This document shows, piece by piece, positions 55,864-64,000 of a stretch of DNA of 64,000 nucleotides. The notes below the pieces were generated by a model. It saw only the letters and a program-made list of their open reading frames with translations, was not told the origin of the DNA and made no database searches. The stretch comes from Mesorhizobium sp. Pch-S (GTDB taxonomy: Bacteria > Pseudomonadota > Alphaproteobacteria > Rhizobiales > Rhizobiaceae). The stretch is taken from NCBI RefSeq assembly GCF_004136315.1, contig NZ_CP029562.1, forward strand, positions 6,099,501 through 6,163,500, given 5' to 3'. Position 1 is the stretch's first letter. Each line of letters opens with the position of its first letter. A program made the translations under genes and the position numbers.

Positions 55864-56835
55864 ATGCTCGAATGGGCGTCATTGCGTGGCAGGGGGATCG
55901 CTCGCGAAGCGAATGACCCGTCGGCGTCCGACGGAGCACCGACGCTCAAGCATCCCAGCAAATGCGGCATAGCACTCGCCCTCGGCGGGGGTGTAGCACG
56001 CGGCTGGGCCCATATCGGCGTATTGCGTGCACTCGACGAGGTTGGCCTCGAGATCTCGATGATCGCCGGAACTTCGATCGGAGCGCTGGTTGGCGGTTGC
56101 TATCTTGCAGGCAAGCTGGATGAACTGGAAGAGTTCGCACGTGGTCTGACCCGGCGGCGTATCTTCGGCCTGCTCGATATCAATCTGCGCGGCAATGGTC
56201 TGTTCGGCGGCATGAAGCTGGACGCGCGACTGCGCGAACATCTCGATGGCATTCGTATCGAAGGGCTGCCGAAACCATTCGTTGCCGTCGCAACGGAAGT
56301 CCGTACGGGCCATGAAATCTGGATCAACCAGGGTTCGATGGTCACGGCGATGCGCGCATCCTATGCCCTGCCCGGGGTCTTCGAACCGGTCAATTGCAAC
56401 GGCCGTGTCCTGGCCGACGGGGCACTGGTCAATCCGGTTCCCGTGTCGGTGTGCCGCGCCTACGAGCAGCCGATGGTGGTGGCGGTGAACCTGCATTACG
56501 ATCTTTTCGGTCGCGCTGCCGTGATCAAGCACAATGCCGGTGAACTCGTCATACAGAAGGACGCGAAACGGCCAACCCGCTTCGACCCCAATACCACGGA
56601 GCAGGGAACACGGCTCGGCATCACCGGCATGATGGTGGAAGCCTTCAACATCATCCAGGATCGAATTTCGCGTGCCCGCATGGCCGGCGATCCGCCTGAT
56701 CTGTCGCTGCAGCCGAAGCTCGGCCATATCGGGCTTGCCGAATTCCATCGTGCCGACGAGGCGATCCGCCTTGGCTACGAGGCCACCATGGCACACATCG
56801 ACGAGTTGAAACGGCTGCAGGCAGTCCTCGCCTAG
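55864..56835 (+). CDS. Patatin-like phospholipase (RssA type)
   Basis: A 323-residue patatin-family hydrolase. The oxyanion loop is LGGGVARGWAHIGVL (residues ~40-54), the nucleophile elbow GTSIG (~68-72, Ser ~70), and the catalytic Asp in LADGALVNPVPVS. The N-terminal ~35 residues are an extension. It probably deacylates membrane lipids in the cytoplasm or at the inner membrane. ATG 55864 is preferred to the adjacent GTG since AGGGAG lies six bases upstream. Confidence 0.88.
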   Translation: MLEWASLRGRGIAREANDPSASDGAPTLKHPSKCGIALALGGGVARGWAHIGVLRALDEVGLEISMIAGTSIGALVGGCYLAGKLDELEEFARGLTRRRIFGLLDINLRGNGLFGGMKLDARLREHLDGIRIEGLPKPFVAVATEVRTGHEIWINQGSMVTAMRASYALPGVFEPVNCNGRVLADGALVNPVPVSVCRAYEQPMVVAVNLHYDLFGRAAVIKHNAGELVIQKDAKRPTRFDPNTTEQGTRLGITGMMVEAFNIIQDRISRARMAGDPPDLSLQPKLGHIGLAEFHRADEAIRLGYEATMAHIDELKRLQAVLA

Positions 56836-56848
56836 TCAGCTCTTCGGA

Positions 56849-58633
56849 TCAGGCTATTGCCGCATCGGTGATGCGGAACTGCACGCTGCGATTGCCATTC
56901 CAGTAATTGCCGGAAACGGACCCCGCAACATGCAGGGTCTTGCCCCTGTTCTTGAACAGGAATTCCCCCAGCGTCGTGTCGACGGCACGGAAAGCCATCG
57001 CCTGGATGCGTCCTCCGCTTTCGGAGGTCAGGTCGACACGGATGTGATTGGTGCCGACCGCCCGCGCATCGGCCAGCCGATGGCGCGGCAGCACGAACAG
57101 CGGCGGCACATGGCCTGTACCATACGGTCCCGCCTTCTCCAGTGTGTCTAGCAACGTCAGCGTGGCCCCTTCCGCCGCCAGGGCACCATCCACCAGGAGG
57201 GTTTCCTCGTCACGCAGCCGGAACACGTCGGCCGCCGCCCGATCCTCGAAGAAGGCGCGCAAGGCACCGAGCTTCTCGCGCTCGACTGTGATGCCTGCTG
57301 CCATGGCATGACCTCCGCCCTTGACGATCAGACCTGCCTCCGCGGCCTCACGCACCAGCCTGCCGAGATCGAAACCGATAACCGAGCGCCCCGAGCCCGT
57401 GCCGGTACCGTTGGCATTGAAGGCGATGGCAAAGGATGGTCGCCGTGCATGCTCCTTCAAACGCGAGGCGATCAGCCCGACAATACCGGGATGCCAGCTG
57501 TCGGAAGCCGTGACGATCACCGCAGGTCCCTCCCCGCCGACCAGTTCAGCGTCGGCCTCGGCGCGCGCCTGGGCAAGCATCTCCTGCTCCATGGTCTGCC
57601 GTTCCTGATTCAACCGGTCGAGCGTTTCGGCGATGGTACGAGCCTCGACGGGGTCATCCGTCGCCAGAAGACGACTGCCCAGGGCGGCATCGCCAATGCG
57701 GCCGCCGGCATTGATACGCGGGCCGATCAGGAAGGCGAGATGGAAGGTGTTGACGGGTTCGCCGATGCGCGAGACACGCGCCAGCTCGGCCAGACCGACA
57801 TTTCTTTGCTGGCGTATGACCTGCAGACCCTTGACGACGAAGGCGCGGTTGACGCCGACGAGGGGCACGACATCGCAGACTGTTGCCAGCGCGACGAGAT
57901 CGAGCATGGCGAGCAGATCTGGCTTCGCTGCATCCGGCACCCGTTCGCGCAGCAGCCTGGCAGTCTGCACCAATGTCAGAAAAACCACGCCGGCCGCACA
58001 CAGATGCCCCTGGCCGGAAAGATCATCCTCGCGGTTGGGATTGACGATTGCCGTCGCAGCTGGCAGCGCTCCGCCGACCTGATGGTGATCCAGCACCACG
58101 ACATCAGCGCCGGCCTCCTTGGCGGCATCGATGGAAGCCGCACTGTTGGTGCCGCAATCGACGGTGACGATGAGGCTCGCTCCTCGTCCGACCAGCTCGC
58201 GCATCGCATCGGGATTGGGACCGTAGCCCTCGAAGATGCGATCCGGAATGTAGATTTCCGACGGCACCGAGAAATGCGCCAGGAAGCGCTTGAGCAATGC
58301 CGAGGAAGCCGCGCCGTCGACGTCGTAGTCGCCGAAGATGGCCACCCTTTCGCCGCGGATGACCGCTTCGGCAAGGCGCACGGCTGCCTTGTCCATGTCG
58401 GTCAGCGATGCCGGATCCGGCAGGAGATCGCGGATGGTGGGATCGAGGAAACGTTCGGTACCGACGGCAGTCACGCCGCGCCCTGCCAGAACACGCGCAA
58501 CGATGTCCGGCACGCCGTGGCCCTGGGCGATGGCCAGAGCAGTCATATCCTGCCGTTCGGACAGCCGATGCACCCAGGCAAGTCCGGTCGCCGATCGCCG
58601 GACATCGAGGAAGAACCGCTTCTCACCGGTCAT
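56849..58633 (-). CDS. recJ: Single-stranded-DNA-specific exonuclease RecJ
   Basis: A 594-residue 5'-3' exonuclease of the DHH superfamily used in recombination and mismatch repair. Motif I is AIFGDYDVDGAASSALL (~98-114), motif III VVLDHHQVGG (~180), with DCGTNS between; DHHA1 has GPRINAGGRIG and VKGGGHAMAAGITVE. The C-terminal OB fold is complete. It follows the glpX locus by 62 bases on the same strand, the usual rhizobial order. Confidence 0.95.
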   Translation of the reverse strand: MTGEKRFFLDVRRSATGLAWVHRLSERQDMTALAIAQGHGVPDIVARVLAGRGVTAVGTERFLDPTIRDLLPDPASLTDMDKAAVRLAEAVIRGERVAIFGDYDVDGAASSALLKRFLAHFSVPSEIYIPDRIFEGYGPNPDAMRELVGRGASLIVTVDCGTNSAASIDAAKEAGADVVVLDHHQVGGALPAATAIVNPNREDDLSGQGHLCAAGVVFLTLVQTARLLRERVPDAAKPDLLAMLDLVALATVCDVVPLVGVNRAFVVKGLQVIRQQRNVGLAELARVSRIGEPVNTFHLAFLIGPRINAGGRIGDAALGSRLLATDDPVEARTIAETLDRLNQERQTMEQEMLAQARAEADAELVGGEGPAVIVTASDSWHPGIVGLIASRLKEHARRPSFAIAFNANGTGTGSGRSVIGFDLGRLVREAAEAGLIVKGGGHAMAAGITVEREKLGALRAFFEDRAAADVFRLRDEETLLVDGALAAEGATLTLLDTLEKAGPYGTGHVPPLFVLPRHRLADARAVGTNHIRVDLTSESGGRIQAMAFRAVDTTLGEFLFKNRGKTLHVAGSVSGNYWNGNRSVQFRITDAAIA

Positions 58634-58695
58634 GCGGGGCTACCATTCACAGTATTGAGCCACATGACGGCTCAATACGGTGAAACCGGCAAAAA

Positions 58696-59678
58696 TCAAA
58701 ACTTATCGAGGTCCTGATGGCGCGCCTTGATCTCTCGCACCGTACGCGACGAGGAACGCAGCACGATTGTGTCGGTGGTGATGTAGTTGCGGCCGAACTT
58801 CACGCCTGCGAGCATGTTGCCGTCGGTGACGCCCGTAGCCGCGAACAGCACGTCACCGCGCGCCATCTCGTCGACGCGATAGACCTTGTTCGGGTCGGAG
58901 ATGCCCATCTTGGCGGCGCGAGCGACCTTCTCGGGCGTATCGAGGATGAGACGGCCCTGCATCTGGCCGCCGGTGCAGCGCAAGGCCGCAGCGGCAAGAA
59001 CGCCTTCAGGCGCGCCACCCGAGCCGATATAGATGTCGATACCAGTCTCTTCCGGATCGGTGGTGTGAATGACGCCGGCAACATCACCATCGCCGATCAG
59101 GCGGATGGCCGCACCGGTTGCACGCACCGCCTCGATCAGCTTGGCGTGACGGGGCCGGTCGAGAATGCAGGCCGTGACCTCGTTCACCGGCAACCTTTCG
59201 CCTTGGCAAGGCTGGCAATATTGTCGGCCGGGGAAGCGTCGATGTCGATGGTACCTTCCGGATAGCCGGGTCCAATGGCGATCTTGTCCATGTAGACGTC
59301 CGGCGCGAACAGCAGGCTGCCCTTTTCGGCGATCGCAATGACGGCCAGCGCATTCGGCAGGTTCTTGGCGCAGATCGTTGTACCTTCCAACGGGTCCAGC
59401 GCGATGTCGACCGCCGGTCCCTTTCCGGTACCCACCTCTTCGCCGATGTAGAGCATCGGCGCTTCGTCGCGTTCGCCCTCGCCTATCACCACGGTGCCCT
59501 TGATGTTGAGGCGGTTCAACTCAGACCGCATGGCATCGACCGCGACCTGATCGGCCGCCTTCTCATCGCCGCGCCCGCGCAGCCTGGCTGCAGCAACGGC
59601 GGCACGCTCGGTGACGCGCACCAGCTCCATGGTGAGAATCCGGTCAAGGCCGGCGATCGTGTTCGAAACAGCATTCAT
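58696..59678 (-). pseudogene. glpX: Class II fructose-1,6-bisphosphatase with a frameshift
   Basis: Two overlapping frames together make a full-length GlpX. The N-terminal part (59678 down to 59184) has [18 protein letters not shown] and DPLEGTT and ends ...ASLAKAKGC then Arg-stop. The C-terminal part resumes one base away as [23 protein letters not shown] and runs to the natural stop with IYIGSGGAPEGVLAAAALRC. One extra C in GTTGCCGGTG (near 59188) would restore the frame as Gly-Cys-Pro-Val-Asn. Both halves look otherwise intact, so this is either a recent mutation or a one-base sequence error. GlpX serves gluconeogenesis and the Calvin cycle. Confidence 0.85.
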
Positions 59679-59978
59679 GAAGTGGAGATCCTCATTTGCA
59701 ACGCGCCAAGGGCGCAGGCGCGCTTCTTGTGTCAAAGCCTCATGACAACAGCAAGACCCGGAGAGAAGCTTTCCTGGCCAAGAAACAATATCAATCGATT
59801 GAAAGAGATAACGGCATTTTCTGCCGCGAACGGCGGCATCGTTTGTCCTGGGCAGCACGTCCGCAGCGGCAGCGCAATGACGTTGCCCGGGATGCGGCGA
59901 ATATTTGATCTTCTGAAAACTCCCGTTCGATGGCCGCAACGTTGACAACACCCTCATTGAGCAATATTGGATACAATC
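59679..59978. other. Divergent interval between glpX and the GntR gene
   Basis: 300 bases with no convincing gene. It includes the ribosome site region of glpX on one side and the promoter/operator of the GntR gene at 59942-59977 on the other. In related genomes I would expect homoserine dehydrogenase upstream of glpX; it is not here, which suggests a rearrangement point. Confidence 0.4.
59942..59977 (+). promoter_or_regulatory. Promoter and probable operator of the GntR gene
   Basis: TTGACA (59942-59947), 17-base spacer and TATTGG (59965-59970). The palindrome ATTG-GATA-CAAT (59966-59977) overlaps the -10 and stops one base before the ATG at 59979; TTGGATACAA resembles the TNGTNNNACNA shape of FadR/FCD-type operators at all but one position. 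Transcription would begin about at the start codon, and no ribosome site is visible, so the mRNA may be leaderless and autorepressed. Confidence 0.5.
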
Positions 59979-60617
59979 ATGACTTCGGATACAAATAAGA
60001 CGCAGTCGGATTCGGCTGCAGCAAAAATCAGGACGTTGATCCTGAACGGGACGTTTCAGCCCGGTCAGCCGCTACGGCAGGAGGCATTGTCGGAACAGCT
60101 GAGCATCAGCCGCACGCCGTTACGACATGCCCTGCAGTCGCTTGCCGAAGACGGGTTGGTCGAGGCAACCGACTACAAGGGAGCAAGGGTTGCGGCGCTT
60201 GACCCGGGCATGGTCGACGACCTGTTCGAGATGCGGTTGCTGTTGGAACCACTGGCACTCAGGTCCGCCTTCGGGAGCCAAACCAAGCTTGATTTTGCGA
60301 AGGCCGAGATGGCGCTCGATGCTGCCGAGATGGAAAGAGAACCATCGAGACTATCGGCGTTGAACTGGGACTTCCATCAAACCCTGTACAAACCATCAGA
60401 CCGGCAGACCCTGCTGAAAACCATCGAACAGCTCAACCGAGCGTCGGCGCTCGCAGAGGTTATCGCGAGTTCCATTGTCGCCCGCCCCGAGAAATCGGCT
60501 GCCGAACATCGAAAACTGCTTCAAGCCTGTCGCAATGGCGACGAAACAGGTGCGATCTCGATTCTGGTCGAACACTTGCGGCTGGCCCATCACGACATAA
60601 AAAATCGGAGGGAGTGA
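59979..60617 (+). CDS. GntR family regulator (FadR/FCD subfamily)
   Basis: A 212-residue repressor-type protein. The winged HTH is in [50 protein letters not shown] (residues ~14-65); the all-helical FCD domain follows with metal-binding-type residues in [25 protein letters not shown] and [14 protein letters not shown]. It overlaps by a few bases the ribosome site of the M20 gene, so they are co-transcribed, and it probably responds to that enzyme's substrate. Confidence 0.87.
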   Translation: MTSDTNKTQSDSAAAKIRTLILNGTFQPGQPLRQEALSEQLSISRTPLRHALQSLAEDGLVEATDYKGARVAALDPGMVDDLFEMRLLLEPLALRSAFGSQTKLDFAKAEMALDAAEMEREPSRLSALNWDFHQTLYKPSDRQTLLKTIEQLNRASALAEVIASSIVARPEKSAAEHRKLLQACRNGDETGAISILVEHLRLAHHDIKNRRE

Positions 60618-60619
60618 CC

Positions 60620-61789
60620 ATGCCCATCATAAACAGGATCGCCGAGTTTCATGACGACATGGCGCAGTGGCGGCGTCACCTTCACGCCAATCCGGAACTT
60701 TCTTTCCAGGAACAGGAGACCGCAGGTTTCGTCGCCGAAAAACTTCGTTCCTACGGAATCGAAGTCACCGAAGGCGTCGGAGGAACAGGCGTAGTCGGTA
60801 TCCTGCACGGCAATCGGAGGGGCTCACGCTCCATCGGATTGAGGGCGGACATGGACGCGCTTGCCATAGAGGAACGCAACGATTTTTCGCATCGCTCGAC
60901 GAACAAGGGCGTCATGCATGCATGCGGGCATGATGGGCATACCGCAATGCTCCTGGGTGCTGCCCGCTACCTCGCCGAGACCAGAAATTTCGAGGGCCGC
61001 GTTGTTTTCATCTTCCAGCCGGCCGAAGAGATGGGGGGTGAAGACGGAGGTGCCGCGCGCATGATCCGGGAGGGTCTGTTCGAGACTTTTCGCTGCGATG
61101 AGATCTATGGCCTGCACAATTGGCCGGGAATGGAAATCGGTACCTTCGCCGTCAAGGCGGGACCAATGATGGCGTCGGGTGATGCGTTCGAAATCGAGGT
61201 CACGTCCACTGGGATGCACGCCGCCCAGCCTCAGAAAGGCGTCGACGTCGTTATGACTGCCGGGCATATCCTCATCGCACTCCAGCAGATATCGGCGCGC
61301 AACACCGACCCTCTGGATGCAATCGTCGTGAGTGCGACACAGGTTCACGGCGGCGACGCCTACAATGTCTTGCCGAACAACGTCACCATTCGCGGCACCG
61401 TACGGGCATTTTCTCCCAACGCGCGAGCGACTGCAGAGCCAGCGGTACGGCGGATCGTCGAGGGCATCGGCCTGTCGACAGGCGCGCAGTGCAAGGTTTC
61501 GTATTCCCAGCAGTATCCAACGCTCATCAATTCGCAGTCCGCCGTCCGATCGGCTGAGGCTGCGGGATCATCGGTGTTCAACAAGATCGACACGAACCCG
61601 CCGCAGACGATGATCGTCGAAGACTTTGCCTTCATGCTCCAGGACCGACCTGGGTGCTACGGCTGGATCGGCAACGGACCGGACGACAATGGCCGCATCC
61701 TTCACAGCGCATGGTTTGATTTCAACGACGAAGCGCTGCCTTTCGGGGCTTCCTATTTTGCGTCGCTCGTCGAAGCGAGGCAGAACTAG
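60620..61789 (+). CDS. M20 family amidohydrolase (hippurate hydrolase-like)
   Basis: A 389-residue metallohydrolase that removes acyl groups from amino acids or similar amides. MRRHLHANPELSFQEQET-type N-terminus, metal ligands in HACGHDGHTAMLLGAA and FQPAEEMGGEDGGA, ITSTGMHAAQPQKGVD in the dimer domain, and LPNNVTIRGTVRAF and EDFAFMLQDRPGCYGWIGNG near the end are typical. ATG 60620 with GGAGG upstream is preferred to the GTG at 60614. Downstream genes suggest an amino-acid derivative as substrate. Confidence 0.88.
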   Translation: MPIINRIAEFHDDMAQWRRHLHANPELSFQEQETAGFVAEKLRSYGIEVTEGVGGTGVVGILHGNRRGSRSIGLRADMDALAIEERNDFSHRSTNKGVMHACGHDGHTAMLLGAARYLAETRNFEGRVVFIFQPAEEMGGEDGGAARMIREGLFETFRCDEIYGLHNWPGMEIGTFAVKAGPMMASGDAFEIEVTSTGMHAAQPQKGVDVVMTAGHILIALQQISARNTDPLDAIVVSATQVHGGDAYNVLPNNVTIRGTVRAFSPNARATAEPAVRRIVEGIGLSTGAQCKVSYSQQYPTLINSQSAVRSAEAAGSSVFNKIDTNPPQTMIVEDFAFMLQDRPGCYGWIGNGPDDNGRILHSAWFDFNDEALPFGASYFASLVEARQN

Positions 61790-61798
61790 CTTCTGCAA

Positions 61799-62125
61799 AT
61801 GACAGTACGCAGTTCAATTGGGCGTGACGACAAGGCGCGATGGATGCGCCCTTCCGTCGCGACGAAAATTCCGATCTGGATCGAATTGGAAGCGCTCACC
61901 GCAGGGGCTGTGGAGTTGTTCGAACGCTCTCTCCAGCAACATCCCGAAATCGAGGAATGCTACACCGTAGCCGGCAATCCAGACTACCTGTTGTTCGTCT
62001 CTGTCACGGCAATGCAGGAGTTCGAAAGCCTGCATCGCAATGTCCTTTCGAAGCTCCCCGGCGTCAGGAAGATCAGGACTGAATTCCTGTTGCGTCGTGT
62101 TCTTTTACGGGCGTTTCCGGACTAG
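61799..62125 (+). CDS. Lrp/AsnC ligand-binding domain protein without HTH
   Basis: A 108-residue protein equal to only the C-terminal RAM domain of Lrp/AsnC regulators: IPIWIELEALTAGAVELFERSLQQHPEIEECYTVAGNPDYLLFVSV then SKLPGVRKIRTEFLLRRVL. The ~60-residue HTH of normal members is absent, and only ten bases separate it from the M20 stop, so it cannot be hidden upstream. It may be a remnant or a stand-alone amino-acid-sensing protein. Its TAG stop shares the CTAG at 62122-62125 with the stop of the convergent DyP gene. Confidence 0.78.
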   Translation: MTVRSSIGRDDKARWMRPSVATKIPIWIELEALTAGAVELFERSLQQHPEIEECYTVAGNPDYLLFVSVTAMQEFESLHRNVLSKLPGVRKIRTEFLLRRVLLRAFPD

Positions 62126-63072
62126 GAAGCGACATCGTCCAGGAAGTCGACAGTCGGCACGAAGAACAGGCATCCTGTAACCGCGCGGCTGAAATCGAGC
62201 AGATGGTCATAGGTTCCCGGCGGATTGCCGACGAACATGTTCTCGAGCATTTTCTCGATACGGTGCGGGGAACGGGCGTAGCCGATGAAATAGGTCCCGA
62301 ACTCACCCTTGCCAATCTCGCCAAACGGCATGTTGTCCCGCAGGATCTGCAACTGCTTGCCGTCTTCCTCGATCGAGGTCAGGACATTGTGGGCGTAGGG
62401 CTTCTTTTCTGAATCGCGCTGTTCGATGTCGGAGAGTTTGTGGCGCCCGATGATGTTCTCCTGCTCCTCGACCGGTACCTTGTTCCACCGCTCGACGTCA
62501 TGCAGGTACTTCTGGACGATCACGTAGCTGCCGCCAGCGAAGGAAGCATCTTCCTCACCGACGATGGTGGCATCCACCGCTGCCTGGTCGACTGGATTCT
62601 CGGTGCCGTCAACGAAACCGATCAGGTCACGATCGTCGAAAAACTTGAAACCGTGCACTTCGTCGACAGTGGCGACAGCAGCGCCTAACCGCGACATGAT
62701 GTGCGTGGCCAGTTCGAAGCACAGATCCATGCTCGCAGCACGCAGATGAAAGAGTATGTCACCGGGGGTTGAAACCGCGTGATGGACACCGTGAATTTCA
62801 CGGAACGGATGCAGATCCCTTGGCCTTGGCGCACCAAACAGCCTGTCCCAGGCCTGCGAACCAAATCCCATGACGCAGGAGAGCTGACCTTCGAGATCAC
62901 GGAACCCGACACCCCGCAGCAAGCTCGACAGGTCAGCGCAAAGGTCGCGCACCGTTTCCTCAGCCTCCGGTCCAGGATTGATCGTCACCACCAGGAAAAT
63001 GGCTGCACGTGTAAGCCTGCTGGCAACCGATTGTGATACGGGGGAAGGAAGGCTTGAGACCATTTTGTCCAT
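62122..63072 (-). CDS. DyP-type heme peroxidase
   Basis: A 316-residue dye-decolourising peroxidase of the YfeX-like (class B) group. LIGFVDGTENP carries the distal Asp, KKPYAHNVLTS the likely proximal heme His, and DNMPFGEIGKGEFGTYFIGYARSP the Arg-containing C-terminal domain. No signal peptide is seen, so it is cytoplasmic or encapsulated. The first ~15 residues are poorly conserved; ATG 63060 is a possible later start. No encapsulin gene is nearby. Confidence 0.9.
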   Translation of the reverse strand: MDKMVSSLPSPVSQSVASRLTRAAIFLVVTINPGPEAEETVRDLCADLSSLLRGVGFRDLEGQLSCVMGFGSQAWDRLFGAPRPRDLHPFREIHGVHHAVSTPGDILFHLRAASMDLCFELATHIMSRLGAAVATVDEVHGFKFFDDRDLIGFVDGTENPVDQAAVDATIVGEEDASFAGGSYVIVQKYLHDVERWNKVPVEEQENIIGRHKLSDIEQRDSEKKPYAHNVLTSIEEDGKQLQILRDNMPFGEIGKGEFGTYFIGYARSPHRIEKMLENMFVGNPPGTYDHLLDFSRAVTGCLFFVPTVDFLDDVAS

Positions 63073-63273
63073 CAACCATCGTCGAGCGTCAACGATCCAT
63101 ACGATGCAACGGCCAAGATCGATCTACAAGTTTCGAGATCCACAAAACGACGTTCCCTTGAGACACAGCCAATGTGGTCGAATCTGGCACAGCCGAAGCT
63201 CCCACCGAGGCCTTGACCACACTGGAGCAACGGCAGCACTTCGTATCTCCCGGATATTTTTGGGGATGCTCCG

Positions 63274-64000
63274 ATGACGGTCGTCATTACCACCAGACAC
63301 GATATCAATCTCGAGACGCTGTTGCGTGTCGCCTGGCAGAAGGAACCTGTCATGCTCAGCGACGCCGCCCTGTCGGAAATCGCGCGTTGCCGGACCGCCT
63401 TCCTCAACCTCATCAACAAAGACCCGTCGGTCGTCATCTATGGCGTGACGACGGCAATGGGTGAACTTGCCCACACGCGTCTTTCAACCGACGAGCGCGA
63501 GCGCCATGCCCGCATAAAAGCCTTCGCCGCTGCGACCTCCTTTGGCGACCCCTTCCCTGAGCGTGTGGTGCGCGCCATGGTGTTTGCACGGCTGGCCAAT
63601 TTCGTGGAGGGCCATGCGGCAACCACCACCCGGATAGCGCTTGCTGTGGCGGACATGCTCGACGGTCGGCCAATGCCAGCTGTTGCTTCCTCCGGCCAAG
63701 GCGGGGCCGGAGAAATCCTCGCCCTCTACCCTCTGTTCGCCGAACTGACTTCCAGCCTTGATCTCGAAGTCAAGGAACGTGGCTCGCTGATCAACGGGTC
63801 GCCATGCGCGGCAGCGCTCGTTGCCGACAGCGCCATTGCCGCGAGACGAAGATTGCGACGCGCCGAGCAGGTCTTCGCCCTTTCGATCGAAGCGTTCCGT
63901 GCGCCGCTCGAGCATTACGACGCAGCGCTCGAGACCCTCTGGGGCGACGAACATGAAGCCACGGCCCTGAGCGGCCTGCGCACTCTGCTTGAAGGCGGAA
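63274..64000 (+). CDS. Histidine/aromatic ammonia-lyase family protein, C-terminus cut by window edge
   Basis: The first 242 residues of a HAL-superfamily protein, open to the right edge. Tyr 56 in VIYGVTTAMGEL matches the catalytic YGVxTGFG loop, and GSLINGSPCAAALVADSAIAARR matches the helix after the active site. The segment that should read GSVGASGDLAPL instead reads SSGQGGAGEILAL (139-151), so the Ala-Ser-Gly triad that makes the MIO cofactor is missing. Function is therefore uncertain; neighbours suggest amino-acid or amide catabolism. A GGGGAT site lies upstream of the start. Confidence 0.8.
   Translation, partial: MTVVITTRHDINLETLLRVAWQKEPVMLSDAALSEIARCRTAFLNLINKDPSVVIYGVTTAMGELAHTRLSTDERERHARIKAFAAATSFGDPFPERVVRAMVFARLANFVEGHAATTTRIALAVADMLDGRPMPAVASSGQGGAGEILALYPLFAELTSSLDLEVKERGSLINGSPCAAALVADSAIAARRRLRRAEQVFALSIEAFRAPLEHYDAALETLWGDEHEATALSGLRTLLEGG

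Noticed and set aside
62122..63072. An encapsulated-peroxidase (encapsulin) system
   Set aside because: The DyP gene has no encapsulin neighbour, and its C-terminus (PTVDFLDDVAS) does not show a clear cargo-loading tail.

Overview
The window looks like chromosomal DNA of a Hyphomicrobiales (rhizobial) alphaproteobacterium, most likely Mesorhizobium or a close Phyllobacteriaceae relative. The grounds are GC-rich coding sequence, rhizobial-type intergenic palindromic repeats (at least eight copies of two or more families), a MelR/MelA region served by an ABC transporter, small alphaproteobacterial families such as DUF1344 and DUF2842, and a structured leader in front of folE. No tRNA, rRNA, CRISPR array, phage or insertion sequence was seen. 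The genus is inferred; no search was run.

Layout. 1-4036: a minus-strand sulfonate sulfur-scavenging operon (ssuA-B-C-D, with ssuE cut by the left edge). 4260-12713: an alpha-galactoside block with two SDR dehydrogenases, a CUT1 sugar ABC transporter (binding protein, two permeases, separate UgpC-type ATPase), a MelR-like AraC regulator and a GH4 alpha-galactosidase. 12869-18624: an outer-membrane protein whose N-terminus is written by a repeat element, CutC, two GNATs, an OFA-family MFS carrier with its 39-residue partner, and a methyltransferase. 18804-26195: coxS-L-M molybdenum hydroxylase genes of form II type, beside a FIST-domain sensor, a hybrid histidine kinase and a NarL-type regulator. 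26421-28856: lower gentisate-pathway enzymes (fumarylpyruvate hydrolase, maleylpyruvate isomerase) and a zinc alcohol dehydrogenase.

28875-42537 is a carbon-storage region: acyl-CoA ligase, MaoC hydratase, class I PHA synthase and PHA depolymerase form one operon; a wax-ester synthase/diacylglycerol acyltransferase is divergent; two phasins lie further on, the second behind a PhaR-like operator. A HerA-like ATPase, a lactate-oxidase-family flavoenzyme, a VOC protein and DUF445 are interspersed. 42716-48198 carries DUF1344, UspA behind an FNR/FixK-type box, agmatinase, ArgC, an aminoglycoside-phosphotransferase-like kinase, heme A synthase and DUF2842. 48303-53871 is a small exopolysaccharide set (FemAB/GNAT protein, Wzz-like protein with a dead kinase domain, Wza-like lipoprotein, GT4 glycosyltransferase). 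53957-59678 has an IscU-like scaffold, folE, hisI, a patatin, recJ and a frameshifted glpX. 59979-64000 is a catabolic cluster: GntR regulator, M20 amidohydrolase, an Lrp-like protein without HTH, a DyP peroxidase and an unusual histidine-ammonia-lyase homolog that runs off the edge.

The best candidates for something new are the in-frame repeat forming the N-terminus of the outer-membrane protein at 12869-14104, the structured folE leader, the phasin operator/promoter overlap, the HAL-family protein lacking the Ala-Ser-Gly cofactor triad, and the FIST/kinase/NarL group next to form II cox genes. No wholly unrecognised multi-gene system was found.
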